DNA of 64,000 nt, taken from Rhodospirillaceae bacterium (lineage in GTDB: Bacteria; Pseudomonadota; Alphaproteobacteria; Rhodospirillales; Rhodospirillaceae). The position numbers and the translations under genes were made by a program. The notes beneath the pieces were generated by a model, which did not search any database, had not been told where the DNA came from, and saw only the letters and a program-made list of their open reading frames with translations. Positions 1 to 7,287 of this stretch are shown here, piece after piece (within the stretch, counting starts at the first letter, position 1; every line of letters begins with the position of its first letter). The stretch covers positions 37,533 through 101,532 of the forward strand of contig JABJAH010000007.1 of the NCBI GenBank assembly GCA_018666155.1, written 5' to 3'.

Positions 1-1188
1 GCCCTTCGCTGGATCTCTGATCCAGAAGCGAAGGACAAAATTGACGGAGCTATCGCCAAACTCAACGAGATGACAAACGGGCGGGGGGTGATCGACGATC
101 CGCTCTGGTTTTGATGCGGCCTGGACAGCGAGCGTTCGCACCTCATGCGGGTCATTGTCGTAGCTGGTGCCGAACTTCACCTCCATACGGACATCGTTGT
201 CGCTATGAGACCAGTTGATGACTTGATTGGTGACGAAATCATCGTTGGGGATGAGCAGCTCTTTATTGTCCCGGGTGGTCACGCCGACATAGCGTGCACT
301 CATTGTGTTAACCCAGCCGAACGTCTCGCCGACTTCAATGACATCGCCCGGCTTTATCGACTTATCAAGCAACAGAATGACGCCGCTGATCAGGTTAGAG
401 ACTTGTTTCTGCAAGCCGATGCCGATGCCAACACCGACGGCGCCCGTGAAGACAGCGAGGGCAGCGAAGTTAATGCCGACCGAAGATAGAGCCACCATCA
501 CGGCGACAACGACCATAATTAGGCGAATTGTTTTACCGATAAGGACGCGGGCGCCGGGCGTTATTTCAGAAACCTGGGAAAGCCTGTTGTCGATGAGTTT
601 GCTGACGGCCAAAGCGGCCCACATCAATGCCGCCAGGAGGAGGGCGCCGTTGACAACGGTCAGCACCGAAACGCGTGTCTGACCGAGGGGAATACCGACA
701 GATTCAAGTGTACCGATCGCCGGGTCTAGCAAGCCAACAATGTTCAGAGCGGCAATGGTCCAAGCCATCGTGGCGACGAGGCGAGATAGAAATGCGTTTG
801 CAATGAGAGCCGAGGTGAGGCGAATCAAAACCCAGGCGGTCATTAAACTGGCAATGACCTCCAGCATACCGCTGTCGGTGCCATCCTCGATCTGTCCCAC
901 AATTCCCGTCGCCAACCACAATACGAACAGGACCGCGATCGCAGTGAGTTGATGGGAAACAGCCGTCAAGACACGCCGCAGGGGGGATAGAAGCCGTAGT
1001 TTCGAGATTCCATCGGCCAGCCGTGGTCGGATTGGTTTTTGGATAAAGTAGGCAAAGAGCAGCGAAAGCAGCAGAATGCCTAGTTGAATCAGGAAATCCA
1101 GGGCCAGAACCTGCTGCTGAAACCACACTAGAAATTCAGTGTAGAAGGTCTGCCAGGTTTCTGGTTTGAGAAGCTCGTTTATCCGCAT
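1..1188 (-). CDS. MscS-family mechanosensitive ion channel (C-terminus cut by window edge)
   Basis: Small-conductance mechanosensitive channel of the inner membrane, which releases solutes on hypo-osmotic shock. 396 residues are visible from the ATG at 1188 and the frame stays open to base 1. Hydrophobic segments lie near residues 28-50, 73-98, 108-132, 172-196 and 219-238. They are followed by the Gly/Ala-rich pore helix (247-260, GAVGVGIGIGLQKQ), the beta domain (KPGDVIEV at 279-286, LIPNDDF at 312-318) and the C-terminal alpha/beta domain (VLRFWIRDP at 385-393). The opposite frame over bases 1-114 gives a look-alike peptide and is a shadow. The gene is divergent from the dehalogenase operon. 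Family assignment is firm; the exact start is less sure because the AAGG lies directly against the ATG. Confidence 0.9.
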   Translation of the reverse strand, partial: MRINELLKPETWQTFYTEFLVWFQQQVLALDFLIQLGILLLSLLFAYFIQKPIRPRLADGISKLRLLSPLRRVLTAVSHQLTAIAVLFVLWLATGIVGQIEDGTDSGMLEVIASLMTAWVLIRLTSALIANAFLSRLVATMAWTIAALNIVGLLDPAIGTLESVGIPLGQTRVSVLTVVNGALLLAALMWAALAVSKLIDNRLSQVSEITPGARVLIGKTIRLIMVVVAVMVALSSVGINFAALAVFTGAVGVGIGIGLQKQVSNLISGVILLLDKSIKPGDVIEVGETFGWVNTMSARYVGVTTRDNKELLIPNDDFVTNQVINWSHSDNDVRMEVKFGTSYDNDPHEVRTLAVQAASKPERIVDHPPPVCHLVEFGDSSVNFVLRFWIRDPAKG

Positions 1189-1304
1189 CCTTGAATTCTG
1201 CCATTCATCGCTCTCTCCGTCGAGCCGCACGCGCTTGTGATTGCTTCATTCCTGCCAGACTATGGAATAGTGAAGGCATAATCACAGCCAAAGGGGACTC
1301 CACC

Positions 1305-2417
1305 ATGACCAAGTTGACACTCTCGCGCCGTGGCGCGCTGTTGGGCGGGGTAGGTCTCGCCGCAGCAAGCACCTTGTTCAACGCTGAGCCGGTCTCTGCG
1401 TCGGCGTGGTCTGACCGCAAGAAGTACGTTGACGTTGGCGATGGCCTTAAGATGGCCTACATCGAAATGGGCGATCCGGACGGTGATCCGATCGTCTTCC
1501 TTCACGGCAACCCGACGTCTTCGTATTTGTGGCGAAAAGTGATGCCCCACTGCGCGCCGTTTGGCCGCTGTATTGCACCTGACCTGATTGGCATGGGCGA
1601 TTCCAGCAGGCTTCCGAATTCCGGTCCAGGTGTTTACACCTATCAGACCCATCGCGAGTACATGAAGAAATTCTTTGATGCGCTGGATATTCACGAGAAC
1701 CTTACCCTGGTGATTCACGATTGGGGCTCAGCGCTCGGGTTTGAGAAGGCGAGTGTGCACCCAGAGTCTATCAAGGCCATTGTTTACATGGAATCTTTGC
1801 TTAGTCCGCAAACGCCAGCCGGAGGAGAAGGCGGCGGCAGACCTGGCGGTGGTCGACCAGGTCGCCCCCCGAGTGGTGGCCCTTCGACCGGTGGACGACC
1901 AGGCGGACCTCCGGGTGGCGGGCGCCCTGGTGGTGCGATGCGGGTTGAGAACACTGGCGGCGGCGGTATGTTCTCCTTGCTGCGCTCTCCAGCTGGGGAT
2001 GAGGCCGTGCTGCAAAACAACATGTTCGTCGAGGACTTCTTTATCAAAGGTGTCGACGACTACATGACAGATGAAGATAAGGCCGAGTTCCGCCGTGGTT
2101 ACGAAGAGCCCGGCGAGAGTCGTCGCGCGACCCTTACTTGGCCGCGCGAAGTGCCGCTCGGTGGCGAACCAAAACGGAACGATGAGGTCATCGCAGCGTA
2201 TTCGAAATGGCTCATCGAAGACTCTCAGGACATTCCTAAATTGTTCATCCGAGCAAACCCTGGTGCGATCTTTGCCAATCCGATGATGCTTGGTTTCGCC
2301 CGTACCATTCCCAACCAAAAAGAGGTCATGGTCTACGGCGGGCATTTTGTCCAAGAAGTATCCGGTGATGCGATCGGCCGCGCCATCGCGGAGTGGCTTC
2401 CGACTTTACCGAACTGA
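1305..2417 (+). CDS. Haloalkane dehalogenase II-like alpha/beta hydrolase with Tat-like signal and GRP-rich insert (paralogue 1)
   Basis: Putative hydrolytic dehalogenase converting a haloalkane to an alcohol and halide; 370 aa. The ATG at 1305 has AAGGGG 8 nt upstream. A twin-arginine-like leader (SRRGALLGG, residues 7-15) is followed by an Ala-rich stretch, which suggests export. The whole family pentad can be read: N69 (HGNPTSS), nucleophile D139 and W140 (HDWGSALGF), acid E163 (VYMES), base H347 (GGHFVQE). Unlike LinB/DhaA proteins, a low-complexity Gly/Pro/Arg insert of about 50 residues (170-221) sits right after the acid, where the cap domain begins. It is first of three tandem paralogues. 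Family assignment is by motif; substrate unknown. Confidence 0.88.
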   Translation: MTKLTLSRRGALLGGVGLAAASTLFNAEPVSASAWSDRKKYVDVGDGLKMAYIEMGDPDGDPIVFLHGNPTSSYLWRKVMPHCAPFGRCIAPDLIGMGDSSRLPNSGPGVYTYQTHREYMKKFFDALDIHENLTLVIHDWGSALGFEKASVHPESIKAIVYMESLLSPQTPAGGEGGGRPGGGRPGRPPSGGPSTGGRPGGPPGGGRPGGAMRVENTGGGGMFSLLRSPAGDEAVLQNNMFVEDFFIKGVDDYMTDEDKAEFRRGYEEPGESRRATLTWPREVPLGGEPKRNDEVIAAYSKWLIEDSQDIPKLFIRANPGAIFANPMMLGFARTIPNQKEVMVYGGHFVQEVSGDAIGRAIAEWLPTLPN

Positions 2418-2425
2418 GATCCATT

Positions 2426-3310
2426 ATGTTGCCCAACAAAAGAGTGTCGGTGCTCGACGCCAACATGGCCTATATCGACGTGGGGGAGGGCGATCCTGTC
2501 GTCTTTCTGCACGGCAACCCAACGTCATCTTACTTATGGCGCAATATCATCCCCTATATGAGCGGCACAGCGCGCTGCCTAGCGCCAGACCTCATCGGTA
2601 TGGGGGCATCGGACAAGTTAGAGGGCAGCCAGTATCGCTTTGTCGATCATGCCCGGTATCTTGATGCCTGGTTTGAGGCCGTTGGCCTTTCTGAGAACGT
2701 CGTCATCGTTGTGCACGATTGGGGATCGGCCCTGGGCTTTGACTGGGCCCACCGCCATCCTGATCGTATCAAGGGGATCGTCCACTTTGAGTCCATCACT
2801 GCTCCGGCGTCGACTGATATCGCCAGTGAGGGGGCTAAGTGGTTCTATTCCTTCATGCGCTCTGAAGAAGGCGAGCGTGCTGTCATTGACGACAACATGT
2901 TCATTGAGAAGGTCATGCTCGAGTCACTTGGTGACCGGCTCAATGATGAGGACAAAGCCGTGTATCGCGAGCCATGGCTTCAGGGCGGTGAGGCCCGTCG
3001 ACCTTTAATTACTTGGCCGCGTGAAATTCCTGTCGATGGTGAACCTGAGGATGTGACCAAGATCGTGACGGACTATCAGGCATGGATGGAAACAAACGAT
3101 ATCCCGAAACTGTTTCTTCTCGGTACGCCGGCCGCGATTATGACTCCTGGTGAAGGACGGCTGGAAGCGGCGCGGCTTTGGTCGAACCAAACAGAAGTCG
3201 CGATTCCCGGTGATCCCGATGCCCCACCCGCTGCGAACCACTATATCCAAGAGGTTTGCCCGGACATTATTGGTTCGGCTATCGCCGAGTGGTACGCAGA
3301 GCTGTCTTAA
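2426..3310 (+). CDS. Haloalkane dehalogenase II-like hydrolase (paralogue 2)
   Basis: Alpha/beta hydrolase, 294 aa, the usual length for cytosolic HLD-II enzymes, with no signal peptide. The pentad is intact: N31 (HGNPTSS), D98 and W99 (VVHDWGSALGFDWA), E122 (IVHFES), H272 (NHYIQE). These are close to LinB-type numbering. I chose the ATG 8 nt after the upstream stop. A GTG at 2393 would overlap paralogue 1, but the next gene has a similarly short gap (4 nt), which favours the ATG. Of the three copies this is the most likely ordinary dehalogenase. Probably cotranscribed with its neighbours. Substrate cannot be read from sequence. Confidence 0.9.
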   Translation: MLPNKRVSVLDANMAYIDVGEGDPVVFLHGNPTSSYLWRNIIPYMSGTARCLAPDLIGMGASDKLEGSQYRFVDHARYLDAWFEAVGLSENVVIVVHDWGSALGFDWAHRHPDRIKGIVHFESITAPASTDIASEGAKWFYSFMRSEEGERAVIDDNMFIEKVMLESLGDRLNDEDKAVYREPWLQGGEARRPLITWPREIPVDGEPEDVTKIVTDYQAWMETNDIPKLFLLGTPAAIMTPGEGRLEAARLWSNQTEVAIPGDPDAPPAANHYIQEVCPDIIGSAIAEWYAELS

Positions 3311-3314
3311 CTCC

Positions 3315-4190
3315 ATGACTGACTTTACGGATGTTCAATTCACTGACGTAAAAGATCAAAGGATGGCCTGGCGGGAGACCGGAGAGGGTGATCCCATCAT
3401 CTTCGTTCATGGCAATCCGACATCGTCCTACTTGTGGCGCAATGTGGTGCCCGAACTATCTAGTATTGGGCGATGTATCGCACCTGATCTCATTGGCATG
3501 GGCCAGTCGGATAAGTTGCCAGATCATGGAGCACGCACATACTCGTACTTTGTCCATCGTGACTATTTCGATGGCTGGATGGATGCGATGAGTCTCTCTG
3601 GGCCGATAACCTTTGTCGGGCACAACTGGGGTGTTCCCTTGTTCTTTGATTGGGCCATGCGGAACCCCGACAAGACCCGGGGCTTTGTTCACATGGAAGG
3701 GCAGGTCTCTCCCGTAACAACGGCAATCGCCGGTGATCGCTTCCAGGCCTTTAACGCCCACATGCGCTCCCCTGAAATGGAAGCGGACGTTCTCAACGAC
3801 AATCTATATCTCGAGCAGTACTTCTTCCGGTATGTCGATGACTTGTTGTCTGATCAAGACAAGGCTGAGTATGAGCAGCCTTACATGAATCCAGGTCCAG
3901 ACCGTCGCCCCACAATAGATTGGCCGTGCGAAATTCCTGTCGATGGTGAACCGTCAGATGTCTTCGGCCGTCTGAATGAATTGATCGAATGGATGAAGAT
4001 CAACGACATTCCCAAGCTTTGGTTGGTGCCTGATACGGCAAGTATCATGACGGGGGAACGCAAGACGGCGGCCGAGTCATTCTCGCACCAAACGACACTT
4101 CAAATCGAAGGGGAACACTACACGCCGGAGACGTCGCCCGACATTATCGGCCGGGCGATCGCCAACTGGATTGAGGGCCTGGGGGTCTAA
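3315..4190 (+). CDS. Haloalkane dehalogenase-like protein with nucleophile Asp replaced by Asn (paralogue 3)
   Basis: Third tandem HLD-II-like protein, 291 aa, starting 4 nt after the upstream stop. The fold motifs are kept: HGNPTSSYLWR near residue 32, E in VHMEGQ, H in EGEHYTPE, and a TIDWP match to the family's cap segment. The nucleophile elbow reads VGHNWGVPLF, so Asn104 (codon AAC, 3624-3626) replaces the Asp that forms the alkyl-enzyme ester, while the neighbouring halide-binding Trp is retained. It may be a binding or regulatory paralogue. Alternatively it could self-activate, because Asn-to-Asp conversion is known for the equivalent engineered mutant of Xanthobacter DhlA. It ends 1 nt from the convergent dienelactone hydrolase gene. 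Confidence 0.87.
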   Translation: MTDFTDVQFTDVKDQRMAWRETGEGDPIIFVHGNPTSSYLWRNVVPELSSIGRCIAPDLIGMGQSDKLPDHGARTYSYFVHRDYFDGWMDAMSLSGPITFVGHNWGVPLFFDWAMRNPDKTRGFVHMEGQVSPVTTAIAGDRFQAFNAHMRSPEMEADVLNDNLYLEQYFFRYVDDLLSDQDKAEYEQPYMNPGPDRRPTIDWPCEIPVDGEPSDVFGRLNELIEWMKINDIPKLWLVPDTASIMTGERKTAAESFSHQTTLQIEGEHYTPETSPDIIGRAIANWIEGLGV

Positions 4191-4191
4191 C

Positions 4192-4890
4192 TTAGGCGAG
4201 CGCGCTCTTGAACAGGTCGAGTGTCCGCCCGTGGGCTAGATCCGTCGCCGCTTTGTCATAGTGGCTGGCATCGGTTTCACGGGCGAAGCCATGATCGCAG
4301 CCTGCATAATTATAGATCGCTATCTTCTCGTGACCTTTGAGAGCTGCGCGCACTTGGTCAGATGCTTCTTTGGGAACAAAGGAATCTTCTTCGGCGATAT
4401 TCAAGATGGTGGGTTTCGTTATCTTGTCCGCTTCGCCTAGATGGGATTCAATGCCGACGCCGTAATACCCTACATTGGCATCTGAATCCGTGCGGGCTGC
4501 TGTGAGAAACGTGAGAACGCCGCCCAGGCAATACCCGGTCGCACCAACTTTTCCATTGCACCCATCGCGGCCACGGAGTTCGTTGATGGCGGCTTGAATA
4601 TCTTCGATACTTTTATCCACGTCGAATTTTCCGTAAAAATCGAGACCTTTATTGAAATCTGCTTCAACCGTTGCGTCGAGTTGAACGCCGGGTTCGATCG
4701 GCCAGAACAGGTCTGGCGCAAGCGCCATAAAACCCTGTTCGGCCAGCATATCGCATACGCCGCGAAGCCAGTCATTCACGCCGAAAATCTCTTGAATGAC
4801 AATGACGCCAGGTCCACCGCCGTCGGGTGCAGCGAGGTACCCCATAAAGTCTCCGTTGGGACCCTTGATCGTAATTTCCTGTGAACTCAT
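4192..4890 (-). CDS. Dienelactone hydrolase family protein
   Basis: Cytosolic alpha/beta hydrolase, 232 aa, the standard length. Family members open dienelactones in chloroaromatic (ortho-cleavage) pathways, though many have other or unknown substrates. Visible residues are E34 (IQEIFGVND), nucleophile C121 (GYCLGG), acid D169 (EEDSFVP) and base H200 (CDHGFAR), the Cys-Asp-His triad of true dienelactone hydrolases. It converges on the dehalogenase operon and its 3' end almost touches it. The GntR gene lies downstream on the same strand after about 90 nt. A role with the dehalogenases is tempting but unproven. Confidence 0.92.
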   Translation of the reverse strand: MSSQEITIKGPNGDFMGYLAAPDGGGPGVIVIQEIFGVNDWLRGVCDMLAEQGFMALAPDLFWPIEPGVQLDATVEADFNKGLDFYGKFDVDKSIEDIQAAINELRGRDGCNGKVGATGYCLGGVLTFLTAARTDSDANVGYYGVGIESHLGEADKITKPTILNIAEEDSFVPKEASDQVRAALKGHEKIAIYNYAGCDHGFARETDASHYDKAATDLAHGRTLDLFKSALA

Positions 4891-4982
4891 AGCAGTGCGC
4901 TCCCTGTTGAATTTGTATGAGAATTTTAGATGGATTTAACCTGGTTGGCCAGATATCAGGCACCAATATCCGCTAGAGCAGT

Positions 4983-5771
4983 CTACTCTGCCGCGCTTTT
5001 CCAGGTGCTGTGCCGGCCGACGCTCTCATGGGTGAGGGACGTCCTCATAGCGTACCGATCTCCACGATAGAATGATGTTAGCCACTCTACCGGTTGATTT
5101 GCATCATCAAAAACCAGGCGGGTTAACTTCAGCAAAGGTGCGCCGACTTCGATACTCAGTTGGGCTGCGATTGTGGGGTCGGCCAACGTTGCCGTGACTT
5201 CCTGCTCAGCCCGGGCAACCGGAATACCGGCCATATTGAGGCGAACGAGCATGGGGAGGTTTTCCGTTTCCGGGTCGAGGTGTTTGGCAATGGCTTCTGG
5301 CACATAGGCGATAATCACTGCCAAGGGCTCTCCGTCAGTAAGACGAATCTGGTGTGACCGAAGGACCTTTGCTGTGCTGTCGAGTTCCAGTTTGGAAGCA
5401 ACGTCAGTGGCCGGTTCTAATATTTCAGAAGACAGGTTTGTCACGTCTGTAGCCGCACCGATGGCCTGGACGCTCTGCAACAGATCATCCAAAGCATTTT
5501 TTGCGGGGGCAGCAGCATCCTCAGCAACGAATGTGCCTTTGCCCCGCTGCCGTACGACCAGTCCGTCGTTCACTAGTTCCCGCATGGCCCGCTTTACGGT
5601 GATACGGGAAACGCCGAATTCTTCACATAAGGTATGTTCTATTGGCAGCGCAGAGCCTGCGCTATGGGCTCCGGACCGAATGCGTTCTTTCAGTATCAAG
5701 TAGACTTGGTGATACAGCGGAATAGCCAGAGAGTCGTCGACGGGATGTCGTATGGCTGCGATTTCGTTCAT
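4983..5771 (-). CDS. GntR-family (HutC/UTRA) transcriptional regulator
   Basis: Effector-responsive repressor type, 262 aa. The N-terminal winged helix-turn-helix covers about residues 12-78 (PLYHQVYLILKERI; FGVSRITVKRAMRELVNDG; RQRGKGTFV). The C-terminal UTRA ligand domain follows. The ATG at 5771 overlaps the stop of the upstream SDR as ATGA, which argues against the longer frame that would begin inside that SDR. It is the last gene of the UbiD-ALDH-SDR transcription unit, so it probably controls that unit in response to a pathway compound. A candidate operator is the palindrome at 11325-11346. The inducer is unknown. Confidence 0.92.
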   Translation of the reverse strand: MNEIAAIRHPVDDSLAIPLYHQVYLILKERIRSGAHSAGSALPIEHTLCEEFGVSRITVKRAMRELVNDGLVVRQRGKGTFVAEDAAAPAKNALDDLLQSVQAIGAATDVTNLSSEILEPATDVASKLELDSTAKVLRSHQIRLTDGEPLAVIIAYVPEAIAKHLDPETENLPMLVRLNMAGIPVARAEQEVTATLADPTIAAQLSIEVGAPLLKLTRLVFDDANQPVEWLTSFYRGDRYAMRTSLTHESVGRHSTWKSAAE

Positions 5772-6517
5772 GCGTCTAAAACCAGACCCGACGAAATATT
5801 TGTATTGGTGCCTGTCATCGAAGCCGCATGTTCCGAGCACAAGAAGAGAACAGTGCCTGCACACTCTTCGGCTGTCGCATAGTGGCCGAGTGGCAGAGCG
5901 TCCTTGAGGCCTTCATGTTGATCATCGGATAAGCGGTCGAGCATTGGCGTGTCGACGGGGCCAGGTGAGATAAGATGAACTCGAATACCGTCGGGTGCCC
6001 ATTCCTTGGCGCTATATCGCGTTAAGTTGACCAACGCTGCTTTCGAAGACGCATAAGCGGCACCAGAAAGGTAACTTCCGCCATTGTAGCCGTTCGACGA
6101 GCCGCACAGAACAGCCACGCCACCGGGCTTGGTGATGTGTTTGTAGGTGTGCTTAAGCACTAGAAACGCCGACGTGAGATTTGTCGAGACGACTGTGTTC
6201 CAGTCTTCGAGTGGCATTTCATCAAGTCGGCCTTTGCCGACCATGCCAGCCATGTGGATGACATAGTCGAGCCGACCAAACTTTTCGACACAGCTTTGTA
6301 CTGCTGAGGCGACCGCATCCTCGTCTGTAACCTCAAGGGTGAGAGGGAGAACACGTTTATCATCGAAAGGCACAGCCCGACGCCCGGTCGCGGCTACTTG
6401 GGCGCCGGCATCAAGCATCATACGAACAACGGCCTGACCGATGCCTCCGGTCGCGCCGGTTACGAACGCGACACGGCCAGAGGCATCAAGCAAGGCAGGA
6501 GAAGAGCCGTTGCTCAC
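5768..6517 (-). CDS. Short-chain dehydrogenase/reductase (SDR)
   Basis: NAD(P)-dependent oxidoreductase of the classical SDR type, 249 aa, cytosolic. Visible are the cofactor motif TGATGGIGQ (about 20-28), catalytic Ser in CGSSNGY, YASSK, and PGPVDTPML after the active site. The usual NNAG is HMAG here. It overlaps the upstream PqqC-like gene and the downstream gntR gene by 4 nt each, so the three are translationally coupled. Likely oxidises an alcohol intermediate ahead of the ALDH of the same cluster. This is inference from context. Confidence 0.9.
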   Translation of the reverse strand: MSNGSSPALLDASGRVAFVTGATGGIGQAVVRMMLDAGAQVAATGRRAVPFDDKRVLPLTLEVTDEDAVASAVQSCVEKFGRLDYVIHMAGMVGKGRLDEMPLEDWNTVVSTNLTSAFLVLKHTYKHITKPGGVAVLCGSSNGYNGGSYLSGAAYASSKAALVNLTRYSAKEWAPDGIRVHLISPGPVDTPMLDRLSDDQHEGLKDALPLGHYATAEECAGTVLFLCSEHAASMTGTNTNISSGLVLDA

Positions 6518-7239
6518 TCGGCAGCCTGAGCGACGCCCTGAACGAAGGCTTCGTTGATGCCGTCGAGCATACGCCAGCGCATTTCTGTTGATGCGCGAAC
6601 AGCAGAGATCGCCATCTTTTGCAGTTCTGGTGTTGTCGAGTACTGCGTGGTGATTTCGAGGCCGACATGGGCGTGTTCGGCATCGCCTTCGATGTGCACA
6701 TGGAAAAATTCCATATCGTCATCGGTCAGGCCCATCTTACGCATGGCATCGACATACATCGGATAAAGCGTTGGGAGTTGTCCTTCGAGGGCAACCATGA
6801 TTCCAGCAGCGCCTTCAGCAAGGTGGCGAACGTTGACCATTTCCCAGATCCAGGACCGCATGGCGCGCGTTGACGGCAGCACTTTACCGTTGTGCTCGGC
6901 ATTGATGAAATCGTCTTCGGTCATGCCGCAGGCCTTGCCGAATTTAACGAGGAGATTGGGGTGACGTTTCTCCGGCGTGTCGGGCATTTCTTCACCAAGA
7001 AGATTTTCCAACATGTGCTGGCGAGCCTCAAGATCATCCAAGCGGCAGAAGAACTGCGCAAACTGCTGCGGAATAGCATCGATGTAATAGAAGTGTTGCA
7101 CGGCCCATTCGCCGATTTGCTTGAGGCTCAATTCGCCGTTAGCCCAAGCCACGCTGAATGGGTGTCCGCCGGAATGGACGGGACTGCGCGCGCCTTCAAG
7201 CGCTTTGTAGAAGTCTGGTTGGTTCAATAATGTAGACAT
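6514..7239 (-). CDS. PqqC/CADD-like heme-oxygenase-fold protein, putative diiron oxidase
   Basis: 241-aa all-helical protein of the TenA/PqqC/CADD superfamily. The spacing of metal-ligand candidates fits heme-oxygenase-like diiron oxidases: E83/E84 (LLGEEMP), H93 (RHPNLL), E152 (ALEGQ), and H182-x3-D186-x2-H189 (HIEGDAEH), the last block with the same spacing as in CADD. Such enzymes use iron and O2 for unusual oxidations, including carbon loss. No PQQ precursor gene or other pqq gene is nearby, so PQQ synthesis is unlikely. It lies between the ALDH and an SDR in a catabolic-looking cluster, suggesting an oxidative step on the same substrate. Reaction unknown. Confidence 0.82.
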   Translation of the reverse strand: MSTLLNQPDFYKALEGARSPVHSGGHPFSVAWANGELSLKQIGEWAVQHFYYIDAIPQQFAQFFCRLDDLEARQHMLENLLGEEMPDTPEKRHPNLLVKFGKACGMTEDDFINAEHNGKVLPSTRAMRSWIWEMVNVRHLAEGAAGIMVALEGQLPTLYPMYVDAMRKMGLTDDDMEFFHVHIEGDAEHAHVGLEITTQYSTTPELQKMAISAVRASTEMRWRMLDGINEAFVQGVAQAAE

Positions 7240-7287
7240 GGTCTTCTCCTAAAAGTCTTCAGTACTCGAGTGTGGGATCTTAGAAAT

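Noticed and set aside
1..114. Plus-strand frame reading LRWISDPEAKDKID and ending at a stop
   Set aside because: The minus strand encodes the MscS C-terminal motif in the same bases and continues for 396 codons; the plus frame is a shadow.
1741..2354. Open frames opposite and beside the first dehalogenase, some Gly/Pro-rich
   Set aside because: They arise from the GC-rich insert and have no motif; the dehalogenase frame explains the region.
6514..7239. PQQ biosynthesis gene pqqC
   Set aside because: No pqqA, B, D or E nearby and the metal-ligand spacing fits CADD-type proteins better.
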